From: Fibrobacter sp. UBA4373
Lineage (GTDB): Bacteria > Fibrobacterota > Fibrobacteria > Fibrobacterales > Fibrobacteraceae
NCBI GenBank assembly: GCA_002390045.1
Contig: DGSB01000047.1
Coordinates: 1 to 34,816, forward strand
Reading direction: 5' to 3'
DNA: 34,816 bases
Positions 24,122-31,876 of the stretch are shown piece by piece. A program made the position numbers and the translations under genes. Position 1 is the stretch's first letter. The number at the start of each line of letters is the position of its first letter. A model generated the notes under the pieces. That model made no database searches. It was not told the DNA's origin and saw only the letters and a list, made by a program, of their open reading frames with translations.

Positions 24122-25525
24122 TTACTTCTTCAATTCTTTCTTGAGAATGGCTTCTGCCTTCTTGAACTGGTTCTTCACCGAGTTCGCGCCGGTACCGCCT
24201 TCGATGTTTCTGCGGGAAACGGAATAGGCAAAGGTCAAACGCTTCTTCACATCCTTCGGATTCGGCACGCCCTTGGCTGCCCATTCTTCATCGGAAAGAT
24301 TCGTGAACTGTTCTCCGAGCTTTGCGGCTTCTCCGACAAGGCTTCCCACAATGCGGTGCGCATCGCGGAACGGAATGCCGTCTTCCACCAGAATATCGGC
24401 AAGGTCCGTAGCGAGGAGGGCAGGGAGCATGCGATCTTCCATCTTGTCAAAGTTCCAGCGGGCTGTCGAAATGGCTTCGCTCATCACGCGGAGAAGAACC
24501 TTTACCGTATGCGTACTGTCAAAGACAGGCTGCTTGTCTTCCTGGAGGTCGCGGCTGTAAGACAGCGGAGCGCCCTTCACCAGGGTGAACATCGCCGTGT
24601 AATTGCCGAGCATACGACCAGACTTACCGCGGATCAGCTCCATGGAATCCGGGTTCTTCTTCTGCGGCATCATGGAAGAACCGCTCGAGAAGGCGTCGGA
24701 AAGGGTGAGGTAACCGAATTCGGAAGAACTCCAAATCACGAAGTCTTCTGCGTAACGGCTGAGCGTATTCGCGATGATCGCGAGATCGTTCAAAAATTCA
24801 AGAGCCATGTCGCGGTGCGAAACAGCGTCGATACTGTTTGCGCTCGGGCGTTCAAAACCGAGTTCTTCGGCGACGAGCTGACGGTGGTACGGGAATGCGG
24901 AACCTGCGATCGCACCGCTTCCGAGAGGAAGTTCTACGTGCAGATCGAGGAAGTTGTCGAGACGCTTCACATCGCGGGTAAGCGCAAAGAAGAGGCTCAT
25001 CATGTAATGGCTAAAGAGAATCGGCTGGGCTTGCTGCAAGTGCGTGTAGCCCGGCATGATCTTGCCAAAGTTTTTCTTGGCAACGTCGAGAACGCTTTTT
25101 TGAAGTTCCACGACAAGAGCGCGGATTTCTTCTGCGCGGTGGCGCATATAAAGCTTGAAGTCGGTAGAAACCTGGTCGTTACGGCTTCTGCCCGTATGAA
25201 TCTTTTTGCCGAGATCGCCGATACGGTCGGTCAAAACGCGTTCCACGGCCATGTGGACATCTTCATCTGTCGGGAGCCAAAGGTTCTTGCCGGCGTGGAC
25301 ATCATCGAGGATACCCAAAAGGCCTTTGCGAATCTTGGCATAATCAGCTTTGGAAAGAACGCCGGATTCGACAAGTCCCTTTCCGTGGCCAAGAGAGCCT
25401 TGGATATCTTCTTCCAAAAGCTCCTTGTCAAAATCCAAGCTAAAGCTGAGATCGATCATGCTTTGGGCCATTCCGCAATCGAAGCGGCCGTCCCACATCA
25501 TTTTTTTGCCTTTCTTTTCGGCCAT
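24122..25525 (-). CDS. argH: Argininosuccinate lyase ArgH
   Basis: A 467-residue enzyme of the fumarase/aspartase superfamily that cleaves argininosuccinate to arginine and fumarate, the last step of arginine synthesis. Evidence: WDGRF near the N-terminus, the STDF/HTGRSRNDQ-type substrate loop (KIHTGRSRNDQVSTDFK), the TH LQQAQP segment (GYTHLQQAQPI), and the superfamily signature GSSMMPQKKNPD. C-terminal helices end in KKAEAILKKELKK. I chose the ATG at 25525 over a longer frame because AGAGG sits just upstream. It converges with copA and shares a terminator; argG lies 6 kb away on the other strand, so the two are not in one operon. Confidence 0.95.
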   Translation of the reverse strand: MAEKKGKKMMWDGRFDCGMAQSMIDLSFSLDFDKELLEEDIQGSLGHGKGLVESGVLSKADYAKIRKGLLGILDDVHAGKNLWLPTDEDVHMAVERVLTDRIGDLGKKIHTGRSRNDQVSTDFKLYMRHRAEEIRALVVELQKSVLDVAKKNFGKIMPGYTHLQQAQPILFSHYMMSLFFALTRDVKRLDNFLDLHVELPLGSGAIAGSAFPYHRQLVAEELGFERPSANSIDAVSHRDMALEFLNDLAIIANTLSRYAEDFVIWSSSEFGYLTLSDAFSSGSSMMPQKKNPDSMELIRGKSGRMLGNYTAMFTLVKGAPLSYSRDLQEDKQPVFDSTHTVKVLLRVMSEAISTARWNFDKMEDRMLPALLATDLADILVEDGIPFRDAHRIVGSLVGEAAKLGEQFTNLSDEEWAAKGVPNPKDVKKRLTFAYSVSRRNIEGGTGANSVKNQFKKAEAILKKELKK

Positions 25526-25566
25526 TTGGAACCTCTTCACAAGTGAAATTTTTTATCCGCTTAAAA

Positions 25567-25606
25567 GATAAAAAATCAGCCCCCCTCTGTGGTTCTTGAG
25601 GGAGGC
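25567..25606 (-). terminator. Rho-independent terminator after the PAS gene (minus strand)
   Basis: Read on the minus strand: GCCTCCCT, loop of about 12, AGGGGGGC (one wobble pair), then TGATTTTTT. Arms at 25599-25606 and 25579-25586. It separates the TIGR02147-LamG-PAS operon from argH. Confidence 0.75.
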
Positions 25607-25644
25607 CGATTCCTTACAGGAAGGGAGTTTTCTAGCAATAAAAA

Positions 25645-26028
25645 TTAAAGAGCGATTGTTCTGACGGTTTCGTAAAGAGGCTCTTCCACCATGAACGTTT
25701 CTTCGTTATCGTTTTCTAGAGCGTCCGAAAGTTTTTGGAAGGTATTCTGGTAAATCGTTTTCCCGTTCAGTTCGAAAGCTTCCCGAGAAATGCTCGCAAG
25801 AAAGCTGCGTCCCTTGCGATTTTTGAGCCGTACAATAAAATGGGATGCTTTGGCGGTCGCTTTCTGAATAAAAGTGATCCAATCCTGTTCATAGCGGAAA
25901 ACGTCGCGAATGTAATGCCATTCGACCTGTTCTTCCTTGTAGCCGAACAGTCGGCAAAACCGCTTGTTCGCGCTCAGCAGGCGACCGTGATCATTGATTT
26001 CGCAGTATGCGGATTCTTTGTTCTTCAT
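25645..26028 (-). CDS. Stand-alone PAS-domain protein
   Basis: A 127-residue protein consisting of one PAS fold: CEINDHGRLLSANKRFCRLFGYKEEQV (first strand and helices with the N-x-x-F and FGY features), then a WHYIRDVF segment and FIVRLKNRKGRSFLASIS, with GKTIYQNTF closing the domain. There is no output domain, so it may be a sensor acting on a partner by binding. A near-perfect ribosome site AGGAGG sits seven bases before its ATG. It is 10 bases downstream of the LamG lipoprotein stop and its terminator follows. Its acidic C-terminus (DALENDNEETFMVEEPLYETV) could be a partner-binding tail. The ligand is unknown. Confidence 0.75.
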   Translation of the reverse strand: MKNKESAYCEINDHGRLLSANKRFCRLFGYKEEQVEWHYIRDVFRYEQDWITFIQKATAKASHFIVRLKNRKGRSFLASISREAFELNGKTIYQNTFQKLSDALENDNEETFMVEEPLYETVRTIAL

Positions 26029-26038
26029 ACGGTACCTC

Positions 26039-27322
26039 CTATTCTTGATAGCGATAGAGAGCGTCGGACTCTTCGATCGCGGTTGTAGAAAGTCGAACTT
26101 CGTCTATGAAAAGATCCATGTCTTCTTTGCCGAAGTAAAGCGGAATGCCGTTTTTGCCAACGAGGGTATCAAAAGACGTTTCCGAGAACGCTTCGAGCCT
26201 GCCGTTGACGTAAAGCTTTGCCGTGTCGCCGTTCCAAGTGGCGGCAAGATAGTTCCAACGATTCAGTTCCACTTTTTCGCTGCCGATGGCCGCGTTTTCG
26301 CAGCGGAGAGAATCTCCTGTACCTTGGGCCATAAAGAAGGCGAAAGCGGAACCTTCGATGCCACAAGTGTCTTGGAGAACGGAAAGGCTAAAGACAGCAC
26401 TATCGCTGAATCCCAGTTTTCCAATGATGTTCTTCACGAAGGGGGATTCGCTTTGCAGGCTTTGAATGTTCACCCAAGTTTCGACCGTAAACTCGGTCGC
26501 GCTATCCAGAACGCCCTTGTCGTTTTCGACAACGGCAAAATCGCTTGCGCTTTCAAAATGAACCGCTTTTCCAGAAGTCCGACCTTCTCCCAGGGAAGAA
26601 TTTCCGTAAAGGATTGCACTTCCGGAAACTCCGCGGACATCCGCCGCAGAATTTTCGGACAAGGATTCGAACGTCCAAAATCCCGCCATTGCATAATCCA
26701 AGGAAAGCGGTAAAATCCAAACCGGAAGTTCCATTTGGATTTCGGAAGAATCTTCGGATGTCAAAAGGTTAACCGAGTAATCCTGGTTTAGCACATAAGT
26801 GGACCGGGGCGAAAGCACCTGGATCGAATGTTCTCCTTGCGGCACATGGAATAGCGTAAACGATCCGTCTTCGCTTACCACGGTCTTCCACGGGGAACCT
26901 GCAATCGAAACAATTGCCCCTTTTGCAGCTTCATTTGTGCGTAAATAAACGTTTCCGGAAAGGTTTCTGGTTTGCACAAGGCTTGCGTTGCGGGAAACGT
27001 TTTTGCCGGAGACCGAGACTGTATCGTAGAATGCGAAACTGTCCGAAATTGCGCTCAGGCCATAGACGCCTTTAGCTTTGGGCGAAAGGGAAAATTCTCC
27101 TTTGGAATTGGTCGTGTCGCTGTAGACGGTAGAATCCGTGCCAGAAATCGCTTGGGCCTGCACGGTTACACGTGCCGCAACTTCTCCATTCGGGAGCGTT
27201 ACAACGCCCGCAATGGTATTTGTTTCTTCGGAACTTCCTCCGGCGACTTGGGTAGAACACGCAAGGAAAATTCCAGTGCTTAAAATGGGAAGTGTGGCAT
27301 AAATGCTTTTCAAGAAATTCAT
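26039..27322 (-). CDS. Surface lipoprotein with carboxypeptidase-regulatory-like and LamG domains
   Basis: A 427-residue lipoprotein: signal peptide ending FLAC, Cys22, then two carboxypeptidase-regulatory-like domains. Domain 1, about 36-110, runs from TIAGVVTLPNGEVAARVTV to a YGLSAI turn; domain 2, about 118-195, runs from NLSGNVYLRTN and AIVSIAG to GSFTLFHVPQGEHSIQVL. A LamG/concanavalin-like domain (about 225-420) has the typical FTVETWVNIQ, LNRWNYLAATWNG, TAKLYVNGRLEA and FIDEVRLSTTA. This is a type seen often in Fibrobacter near TIGR02147 genes; a carbohydrate- or substrate-binding surface role is likely. Its start overlaps the TIGR02147 stop (ATGA, 27319-27322), and the PAS gene follows. 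Confidence 0.85.
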   Translation of the reverse strand: MNFLKSIYATLPILSTGIFLACSTQVAGGSSEETNTIAGVVTLPNGEVAARVTVQAQAISGTDSTVYSDTTNSKGEFSLSPKAKGVYGLSAISDSFAFYDTVSVSGKNVSRNASLVQTRNLSGNVYLRTNEAAKGAIVSIAGSPWKTVVSEDGSFTLFHVPQGEHSIQVLSPRSTYVLNQDYSVNLLTSEDSSEIQMELPVWILPLSLDYAMAGFWTFESLSENSAADVRGVSGSAILYGNSSLGEGRTSGKAVHFESASDFAVVENDKGVLDSATEFTVETWVNIQSLQSESPFVKNIIGKLGFSDSAVFSLSVLQDTCGIEGSAFAFFMAQGTGDSLRCENAAIGSEKVELNRWNYLAATWNGDTAKLYVNGRLEAFSETSFDTLVGKNGIPLYFGKEDMDLFIDEVRLSTTAIEESDALYRYQE

Positions 27323-28164
27323 GCGGCACCTCCTTCTACTTGAGAAGAAAGCTTTTTTGTCAGCGGAAAGAACTGCACGTTCAAACGGTAAACACGGTCG
27401 GTTTCCGGGGATTCTGTGACGATATTTGAAATGCGACGGCGAAAGTCCGCGATTTCTGCACGAAGTCTTGGCAAAACGCTTTCTGGAACACCGAGCGTTA
27501 GGCCGGAAATGTCGCGTTCTTCGACAGGAATCGTATCCAAAGCGCGAACGGCGAGTTCTCCCATTTGCCTGTGCATATCCCGCACGGCAAGCGAAGGCAT
27601 TTCCAGATTGCCGGTCGAAATCTTTTGATCGGTCTGGGCAAAGGATCCGTCTGCATTTTGGGAAAGAAGCCCTGCGTTTAAAAGAACTTGAATGGACTTG
27701 CGAATTTCGGCAGCGGAACTTTTGAAGGTGAGCGCATCCGCCACTTCGGAAGCCTTGGATTTTGCCATGTGCGGGAGCGCTTCGCGGAGTACGGGCGAAA
27801 TCCAGGATTCGTAATAATCGTACTGATCTTCGCCGACGATTTTCACCTTGTTCGCTTTGGCAATTGAACGCAGTTCCTTAAAAAGTGCTTTTTTCTGCTC
27901 CGTGTCCTTGCTTTGATTCATGGCGACGAGAATTCTAAAGTATTCCGCGTCAGTCGAAGCAAGCCCGGTCGCGTTTGCGACACGTTCTGTCCCGACTTCG
28001 GAAAGGTTCGCCTTTCCTTCGATGACGAGCTTTAAGAAAACGGGGGAGCTGTAACCGGCGAGTTTGGAAAATTCACGGAACGTGAATCCATAGGGCTTCC
28101 GTTCTTGGTAGAAGTCCTTTAAGAATTCTCTAAAATCCGTGTATTGCATGACCGGTTTCATCAT
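27319..28164 (-). CDS. TIGR02147/DUF4423 family protein (Fibrobacter paralogous family)
   Basis: A 281-residue protein with the family N-terminus: QYTDFREFLKDFYQERK, then a helix-turn-helix-like FREFSKLAGYSSPVFLKLVIEGKANLS segment with conserved VGTERVANATGL, and YFRILVAMNQSKD. The C-terminal part (about 120-270) has AEIRKSIQVLLNAGLLSQNADG and MHRQMGELAVRALDTIPVEERDISGLTLGV, matching the DUF4423-type portion. Family members are thought to be DNA-binding or regulatory, though proof is limited. It heads an operon with a LamG lipoprotein and a PAS protein. The start is ATG at 28164 or 28161 (ATGATG); no strong ribosome site was seen. Confidence 0.85.
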   Translation of the reverse strand: MMKPVMQYTDFREFLKDFYQERKPYGFTFREFSKLAGYSSPVFLKLVIEGKANLSEVGTERVANATGLASTDAEYFRILVAMNQSKDTEQKKALFKELRSIAKANKVKIVGEDQYDYYESWISPVLREALPHMAKSKASEVADALTFKSSAAEIRKSIQVLLNAGLLSQNADGSFAQTDQKISTGNLEMPSLAVRDMHRQMGELAVRALDTIPVEERDISGLTLGVPESVLPRLRAEIADFRRRISNIVTESPETDRVYRLNVQFFPLTKKLSSQVEGGAA

Positions 28165-28237
28165 TGACGAATCTATATTCTGAAAATCAAAAAGTCAAAT
28201 GTTTTATGATACAAAAACGCAAAAAATATGCAAATAA

Positions 28238-28293
28238 CGCCATTTTATAAGCGATTTTAAAAAAATTTAATTAAAAATAAGATACAAATGGCG
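28238..28293. promoter_or_regulatory. Inverted and direct repeats in the TIGR02147 / yciH divergent region
   Basis: The 174-bp divergent gap 28165-28338 is AT rich. CGCCATTT (28238-28245) is mirrored exactly by AAATGGCG (28286-28293), and GATACAAA occurs twice in direct orientation (28208-28215 and 28281-28288). These could be operators of the TIGR02147 protein, which is the kind of HTH-like regulator that might control its own gene, but the signals are short. No confident -10/-35 assignment was possible. Confidence 0.35.
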
Positions 28294-28338
28294 GACTTGC
28301 CTTTTTTCTAAATTTTTAGCAGAATTGATGGAGATCCT

Positions 28339-28662
28339 ATGATTGAAGAACGTTCGTCCCTCGTTTATGTAACGGGAAAAGGAAAAATCGAGCAACCGAA
28401 GCCGGTGGCGGAACGCCCGAAAACAGACGGTGTCGTGCGCATTCTCTTAAAACGCCTTGGCGGGAATAAAATGGTGAGCGTGGTAACGGGTGTCGACTTG
28501 GATGCAGATGCCCTTGCCGATCTCGGGAGAGATTTGAAGCGTAAATGCGGCACCGGGGGAACGGTGAAAGATTTTCAAATTGAAATCCAGGGAGATAAAC
28601 GGGCTGTGCTCAAGACGGAACTCGAAAAGCGCGGTTATACGGTCAAACTCGCTGGCGGTTAA
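28339..28662 (+). CDS. yciH: YciH/SUI1 family translation factor homologue
   Basis: A 107-residue protein ending in the SUI1/eIF1 fold: VRILLKRLGGNKMVSVVTGV, LADLGRDLKRKCGTGGTVKDFQIEIQGDKRAVLKTEL, and the C-terminal KRGYTVKLAGG. The CGTGGTVKD and IQGD motifs are the family signature. Bacterial YciH binds the small subunit and affects start-site fidelity. A GGAG five bases before the ATG supports the start. It is a single-gene unit with a terminator just downstream and a divergent TIGR02147 gene upstream. Confidence 0.93.
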   Translation: MIEERSSLVYVTGKGKIEQPKPVAERPKTDGVVRILLKRLGGNKMVSVVTGVDLDADALADLGRDLKRKCGTGGTVKDFQIEIQGDKRAVLKTELEKRGYTVKLAGG

Positions 28663-28683
28663 GTAAAAACGGAAGATACTGCA

Positions 28684-28717
28684 AAGCCCATAGAGGATTT
28701 CTCTGTGGGCTTTTTTT
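28684..28717 (+). terminator. Rho-independent terminator of yciH
   Basis: AAGCCCATAGAG (28684-28695), loop GATTT, CTCTGTGGGCTT (28701-28712, one wobble), then a run of T to 28717. Confidence 0.88.
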
Positions 28718-28739
28718 GAAGGTTGTGCTCGAAGTGCAT

Positions 28740-28772
28740 AAAAAAAAGACCCCGATTTCTCGGGGTCTTTAA
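28740..28772 (-). terminator. Rho-independent terminator after tRNA-Asn
   Basis: Read on the minus strand: AAGACCCCGA, loop GAAA, TCGGGGTCTT followed by six more T. It begins right after the tRNA 3' end, so the tRNA is a single-gene transcription unit. The plus strand reads a shorter T run and would be weak. Confidence 0.85.
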
Positions 28773-28773
28773 G

Positions 28774-28846
28774 CTGCCTCAACTGGACTCGAACCAGTGA
28801 CAACCTGATTAACAGTCAGGGGCTCTACCAACTGAGCTATGAGGCA
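28774..28846 (-). tRNA. tRNA-Asn (anticodon GTT)
   Basis: 73-nt cloverleaf on the minus strand. Acceptor arms TGCCTCA and TGAGGCA pair over seven bases with discriminator G. The D-arm region AGCTCAGTTGGTAGAGC, anticodon arm CTGACTGTTAATCAG (anticodon GTT, Asn), and T-arm CTGGTTCGAGTCCAG are all present. The CCA end is not encoded. Confidence 0.97.
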
Positions 28847-28859
28847 TCGCGGTGACCCA

Positions 28860-28887
28860 AATATAAAAAATGAGAATTTCTTGTCAA
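28860..28887 (-). promoter_or_regulatory. Sigma-70-type promoter of tRNA-Asn
   Basis: On the minus strand TTGACA (-35, 28887-28882), a 16-base spacer and TATATT (-10, 28865-28860) lie 13 bases before the tRNA 5' end, so transcription should start a few bases ahead of the mature tRNA. Confidence 0.8.
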
Positions 28888-28902
28888 GGGGGTTGTGTGA
28901 AG

Positions 28903-28926
28903 TTTTTTCACTTTTTTCACTTTTTT
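28903..28926. repeat. Short tandem repeat TTTTTTCAC at the MCE gene end
   Basis: Unit TTTTTTCAC at 28903-28911 and 28912-28920, with a third partial copy to 28926. It overlaps the stop codon region of the MCE gene (minus strand, ending at 28917) and lies just upstream of the tRNA promoter. Homopolymer runs of this kind are prone to slippage; no function is claimed. Confidence 0.6.
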
Positions 28927-29906
28927 GGATTTTCCTGACGTCTTTTCGCTTTTTCTCGGGCCGTTTCACCGATCAAGTTCAAATTTTTCCACTTGAGAAG
29001 CTGAACTTTGTTCCCGTTTTCATCATAGACGGCGACTCCCTTCGTGTTAATGGCCTGGATTAACTGTTCCATTTCATCCATCAATTGATGGACTTTGTCG
29101 ACGGTCTCCTGGGTGTTCAAGAGGTTTTGAGCGAGGGTATCCGTTTCGACGGCATCTGCCAAGGCTTCGATCTTTTCGATTCCGTCGGAAAGGCCCTGAA
29201 GGGCGATGCTCGCTTTTGCCATGGAACTGTCGGCTTGAGCGGTCACCGTGCGGATAGTTGAATCGGCGGCATCAGCTGTTTGGTTAATGGCCGTGGAGGC
29301 TTTTTCGGCTTGGGCGAGTACGTCTTGAATTTTTTGACCGGCCGTTTGGGTAGCCTTTTCCAAGCTGTTGAGAAGCTCTTCCACGGTGTGCATGGCTTCG
29401 TGATATTTTTGGGTGACGCCAGGCAGCGTATCGTTTCCGGCAAGGATGGTGAGAATGGCGTCGCGTGTGACCATCACTTGGCTGTGAAGCTCGGTGATGA
29501 ATCGGAGGGATTCGGTGATGCCCGGAACGAATTCGCCTTGGAATACATGATCTTTGGGAAGAACCTTGCCTTCGCGGGAACGGATGAGTTCTATACGGCG
29601 TTGCCCCATCAATGCAAATGCAGCGTTGCGGAACTGGGTTCCTTCGTGCAATGTAATGGGTTCGTCAAAGATGACGGTAACGCGAGATCGGTTGCCGAGC
29701 CATTGAATATCGCCGACGTGGCCGATTTCATAACCGTTTTCCGTCATCGGATCTTCGGGAGAAAGGGAACCGAGTTCCTGAAAGTCGATAATCGCCTGGG
29801 TGGAACTTTCTTGATGCGCTTGCCACATGCCGAAGGTAACGCCGACAATGATCAGGAGAATGACTGCAAACGAAATATAGCCAAAGGCTTTGTCCGAAAT
29901 TTTCAT
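28917..29906 (-). CDS. MCE-domain (MlaD-like) protein
   Basis: A 329-residue protein with an N-terminal membrane helix (about residues 9-29) and an MCE-like region following it: GYEIGHVGDIQWLGNRSRVTVIFDEPITLHEGTQFRNA..., then a GQRRIELIRS strand. MCE proteins form hexameric channels for phospholipid transport between the membranes. The rest (about 150-290) is a long Ala/Gln/Glu/Lys-rich coiled coil, as in MCE proteins with needle-like extensions, and ends in a basic tail. It stands without MlaE/MlaF genes next to it. The start ATG has no clear ribosome site (upstream reads CTCCTTGT), so a modest N-terminal change is possible. Confidence 0.75.
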   Translation of the reverse strand: MKISDKAFGYISFAVILLIIVGVTFGMWQAHQESSTQAIIDFQELGSLSPEDPMTENGYEIGHVGDIQWLGNRSRVTVIFDEPITLHEGTQFRNAAFALMGQRRIELIRSREGKVLPKDHVFQGEFVPGITESLRFITELHSQVMVTRDAILTILAGNDTLPGVTQKYHEAMHTVEELLNSLEKATQTAGQKIQDVLAQAEKASTAINQTADAADSTIRTVTAQADSSMAKASIALQGLSDGIEKIEALADAVETDTLAQNLLNTQETVDKVHQLMDEMEQLIQAINTKGVAVYDENGNKVQLLKWKNLNLIGETAREKAKRRQENPKK

Positions 29907-29966
29907 ACAAGGAGAATATAAATTTTTGAATCGGACTGTTGATACCCTTCCGCCAAAGGGATCCTT

Positions 29967-31721
29967 TTAACGGACGCAATAAAGGTTTCTTCCGGCCTTT
30001 TTGGCGTCATAAAGAGCGTTATCCATACGGATAAGCAGGTTTTCAAAAGTATCGCTTGCGAGAACTTCGGTAATTCCAAGGCTAATCGTCAATTTTTCAA
30101 GGGGAGGAAACTTTGCCAATTCCACTTTTTGACGCAAACGCTCGGCAAGGGATTTGGCCCCTTCGATTCGAGTGTTGGGCAAAATGCACACAAATTCTTC
30201 TCCGCCCCAACGTCCAAGAACGTCACAGTTTCGAATGGACTGGCGGACAAGATCCGATAGATGGATAAGAACTTGATCGCCGACATTGTGCCCAAAGGTA
30301 TCGTTCACGTTTTTAAAGAAGTCGATGTCGTACATCAGAATACTGAAGTCACCGTCCTGACGGCGCTTTCGAAGCTCGTATTCCAAAATTTCGTTGATCT
30401 TTCGACGGTTGTAAAGGCCTGTTAGCTGATCGTGTTCCGCGAGGTTTGCGAGCTGATCGATGGTATTGTTTAGGTCTTCGGTGGTCGCTTCCAAAAAGGA
30501 AACGAGCTGGTCCGAAAATTCGTTCTGATTTTTTTTAGAAAGAAGCTTGCGGTCGATGATCGGCTTGATGATCTTTTCTGGATCGGGAGGCCCTTCACGA
30601 AATGAGACGGCAACGATGGATGAAGTTAAAATGCCTCCACCGTTTTTAGTCCGCAAAATTTCGCCGTAGCCGTAGCAGGCGCAAGCTTCCGGGAAAAACT
30701 TCGAAAAATAGTTGAGCTCTCGGGACGCCTTTTCTCCACCCATAAAAAGCTGGCGGTTGACGCACGCAAAAAGCAGCAGAGTCTGTGGCTGGAACTGGGC
30801 TACTTTATTGGCTCCGTTCAGGGTTTCTTTCAGCAAATATTCGGGTTTCGAATAAGAGAACCAAGTCTTGGTGCCGATTTTGAGTTCGGTAGAGAAGATC
30901 AAATCCCCGTTTTCGGTATAATGAATCGGAATCTTGGCTATATAAGTGTTCCCTTTTTTGAAAATTAACGGGAAGGCGCAGGCTTTTTGGGCAAAATGTT
31001 CATCGAAAGGAATATCGAGATATTTGTCGTACAGCTCCTTGATTGGTTTTCCGTCGACAGTAGAAACGATGCCTAGATTATCGCTGTCCGTGATCACGTG
31101 GGTGTGGCCAAGAGGCTTCCAACCCAGGCAGTATGTGGTCTGAATTTCAAGTTCTTCGCCGGAAAATGTGACGGCGATGACCCCTTTTTCATAGACATGC
31201 TTGGAACTGAAAATTTTGGACTGGTCGATGTAGAAAATTTGGGTTCCGGCTTGGGCTCCAAAAATAGGGACTTCCGGATTGGCGCTTTGAAGCTCTTGAA
31301 TGAGCGGGGCAGGACTGATCGTGGCGCAGCTAGTGAACAAGAGAATCCCTTTGAGATCTGAAATCTTTTTGAATTTCGAACTCCAGGCGGATCCTAGGCT
31401 GCTGAACTGTTTATCGTTTGCATTCGCTTCAAAAATGTTGACGCTGGATCTTTCGAACAAGAGAAGCGTCAAGCGAGTGTATTTTTGATAAATGAAATGG
31501 CTGCGCAGCGGACCGAATACGGTCATGGCGACAACTTTGATCCCGGGCAAATGCTTTAGGATTGTCTCGCGCTCTTCGTCAAGAAATTCCGAATCGCAAT
31601 TCGGCTCATAGACAATCAATAGCTTGTCGGTTGCGGATCGATAAGCTTCGCTATTGCCGATCTCGTTTAAAACTTGAACAAGAGTCGTCCCCGGAGAAAT
31701 TTCGAAAGTATGCTGCTGCAT
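29967..31721 (-). CDS. FIST-sensor GGDEF diguanylate cyclase
   Basis: A 584-residue protein. An N-terminal FIST domain covers about 1-190 (VLNEIGNSEAYR, GILLFTSCATIS, PEVPIFGAQAGTQ) and a FIST C-terminal domain about 200-385 (KPIKELYDKYLDIP, NQ LFMGGEKASREL-type helix, then CACYGYGEI and a late NGGGILTSSIV). The GGDEF domain from about 435 has DQLTGLYNRR, MYDIDFFKNVNDTFGHNVGD and RWGGEEF. The inhibitory I-site RNCD precedes it at the right distance. FIST domains are thought to bind small ligands such as amino acids, so this would be a ligand-responsive cyclase. I chose the ATG at 31721, as the longer TTG-led frame has an implausible basic leader. Confidence 0.88.
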   Translation of the reverse strand: MQQHTFEISPGTTLVQVLNEIGNSEAYRSATDKLLIVYEPNCDSEFLDEERETILKHLPGIKVVAMTVFGPLRSHFIYQKYTRLTLLLFERSSVNIFEANANDKQFSSLGSAWSSKFKKISDLKGILLFTSCATISPAPLIQELQSANPEVPIFGAQAGTQIFYIDQSKIFSSKHVYEKGVIAVTFSGEELEIQTTYCLGWKPLGHTHVITDSDNLGIVSTVDGKPIKELYDKYLDIPFDEHFAQKACAFPLIFKKGNTYIAKIPIHYTENGDLIFSTELKIGTKTWFSYSKPEYLLKETLNGANKVAQFQPQTLLLFACVNRQLFMGGEKASRELNYFSKFFPEACACYGYGEILRTKNGGGILTSSIVAVSFREGPPDPEKIIKPIIDRKLLSKKNQNEFSDQLVSFLEATTEDLNNTIDQLANLAEHDQLTGLYNRRKINEILEYELRKRRQDGDFSILMYDIDFFKNVNDTFGHNVGDQVLIHLSDLVRQSIRNCDVLGRWGGEEFVCILPNTRIEGAKSLAERLRQKVELAKFPPLEKLTISLGITEVLASDTFENLLIRMDNALYDAKKAGRNLYCVR

Positions 31722-31876
31722 TACTTTTAAAATACGATAAAGAAAGTCCTTTCGGATAGATAAAAAATGATTTTTTGCAAAATGGGCGAGAAATTGCTTT
31801 GATTTATGGAACAAGATGGGGATAAATTGTTCTATATTTAATGACGACTAAACTTCCTCTTCAAAAGGACAATAAC

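Noticed and set aside
24356..25546. Long antisense reading frame over argH (396 codons)
   Set aside because: It lies opposite the well-supported argH, is Arg/His rich and shows no domain or ribosome site.
29936..29966. Possible hairpin after the FIST-GGDEF gene (CCCTT/AAGGG)
   Set aside because: Short stem and no following T run on the minus strand, so not called as a terminator.
31790..31876. Possible argG promoter (TTGATT with ATAAAT)
   Set aside because: A 17-base spacing can be found but the -10 is poor and AT-rich surroundings offer several alternatives.
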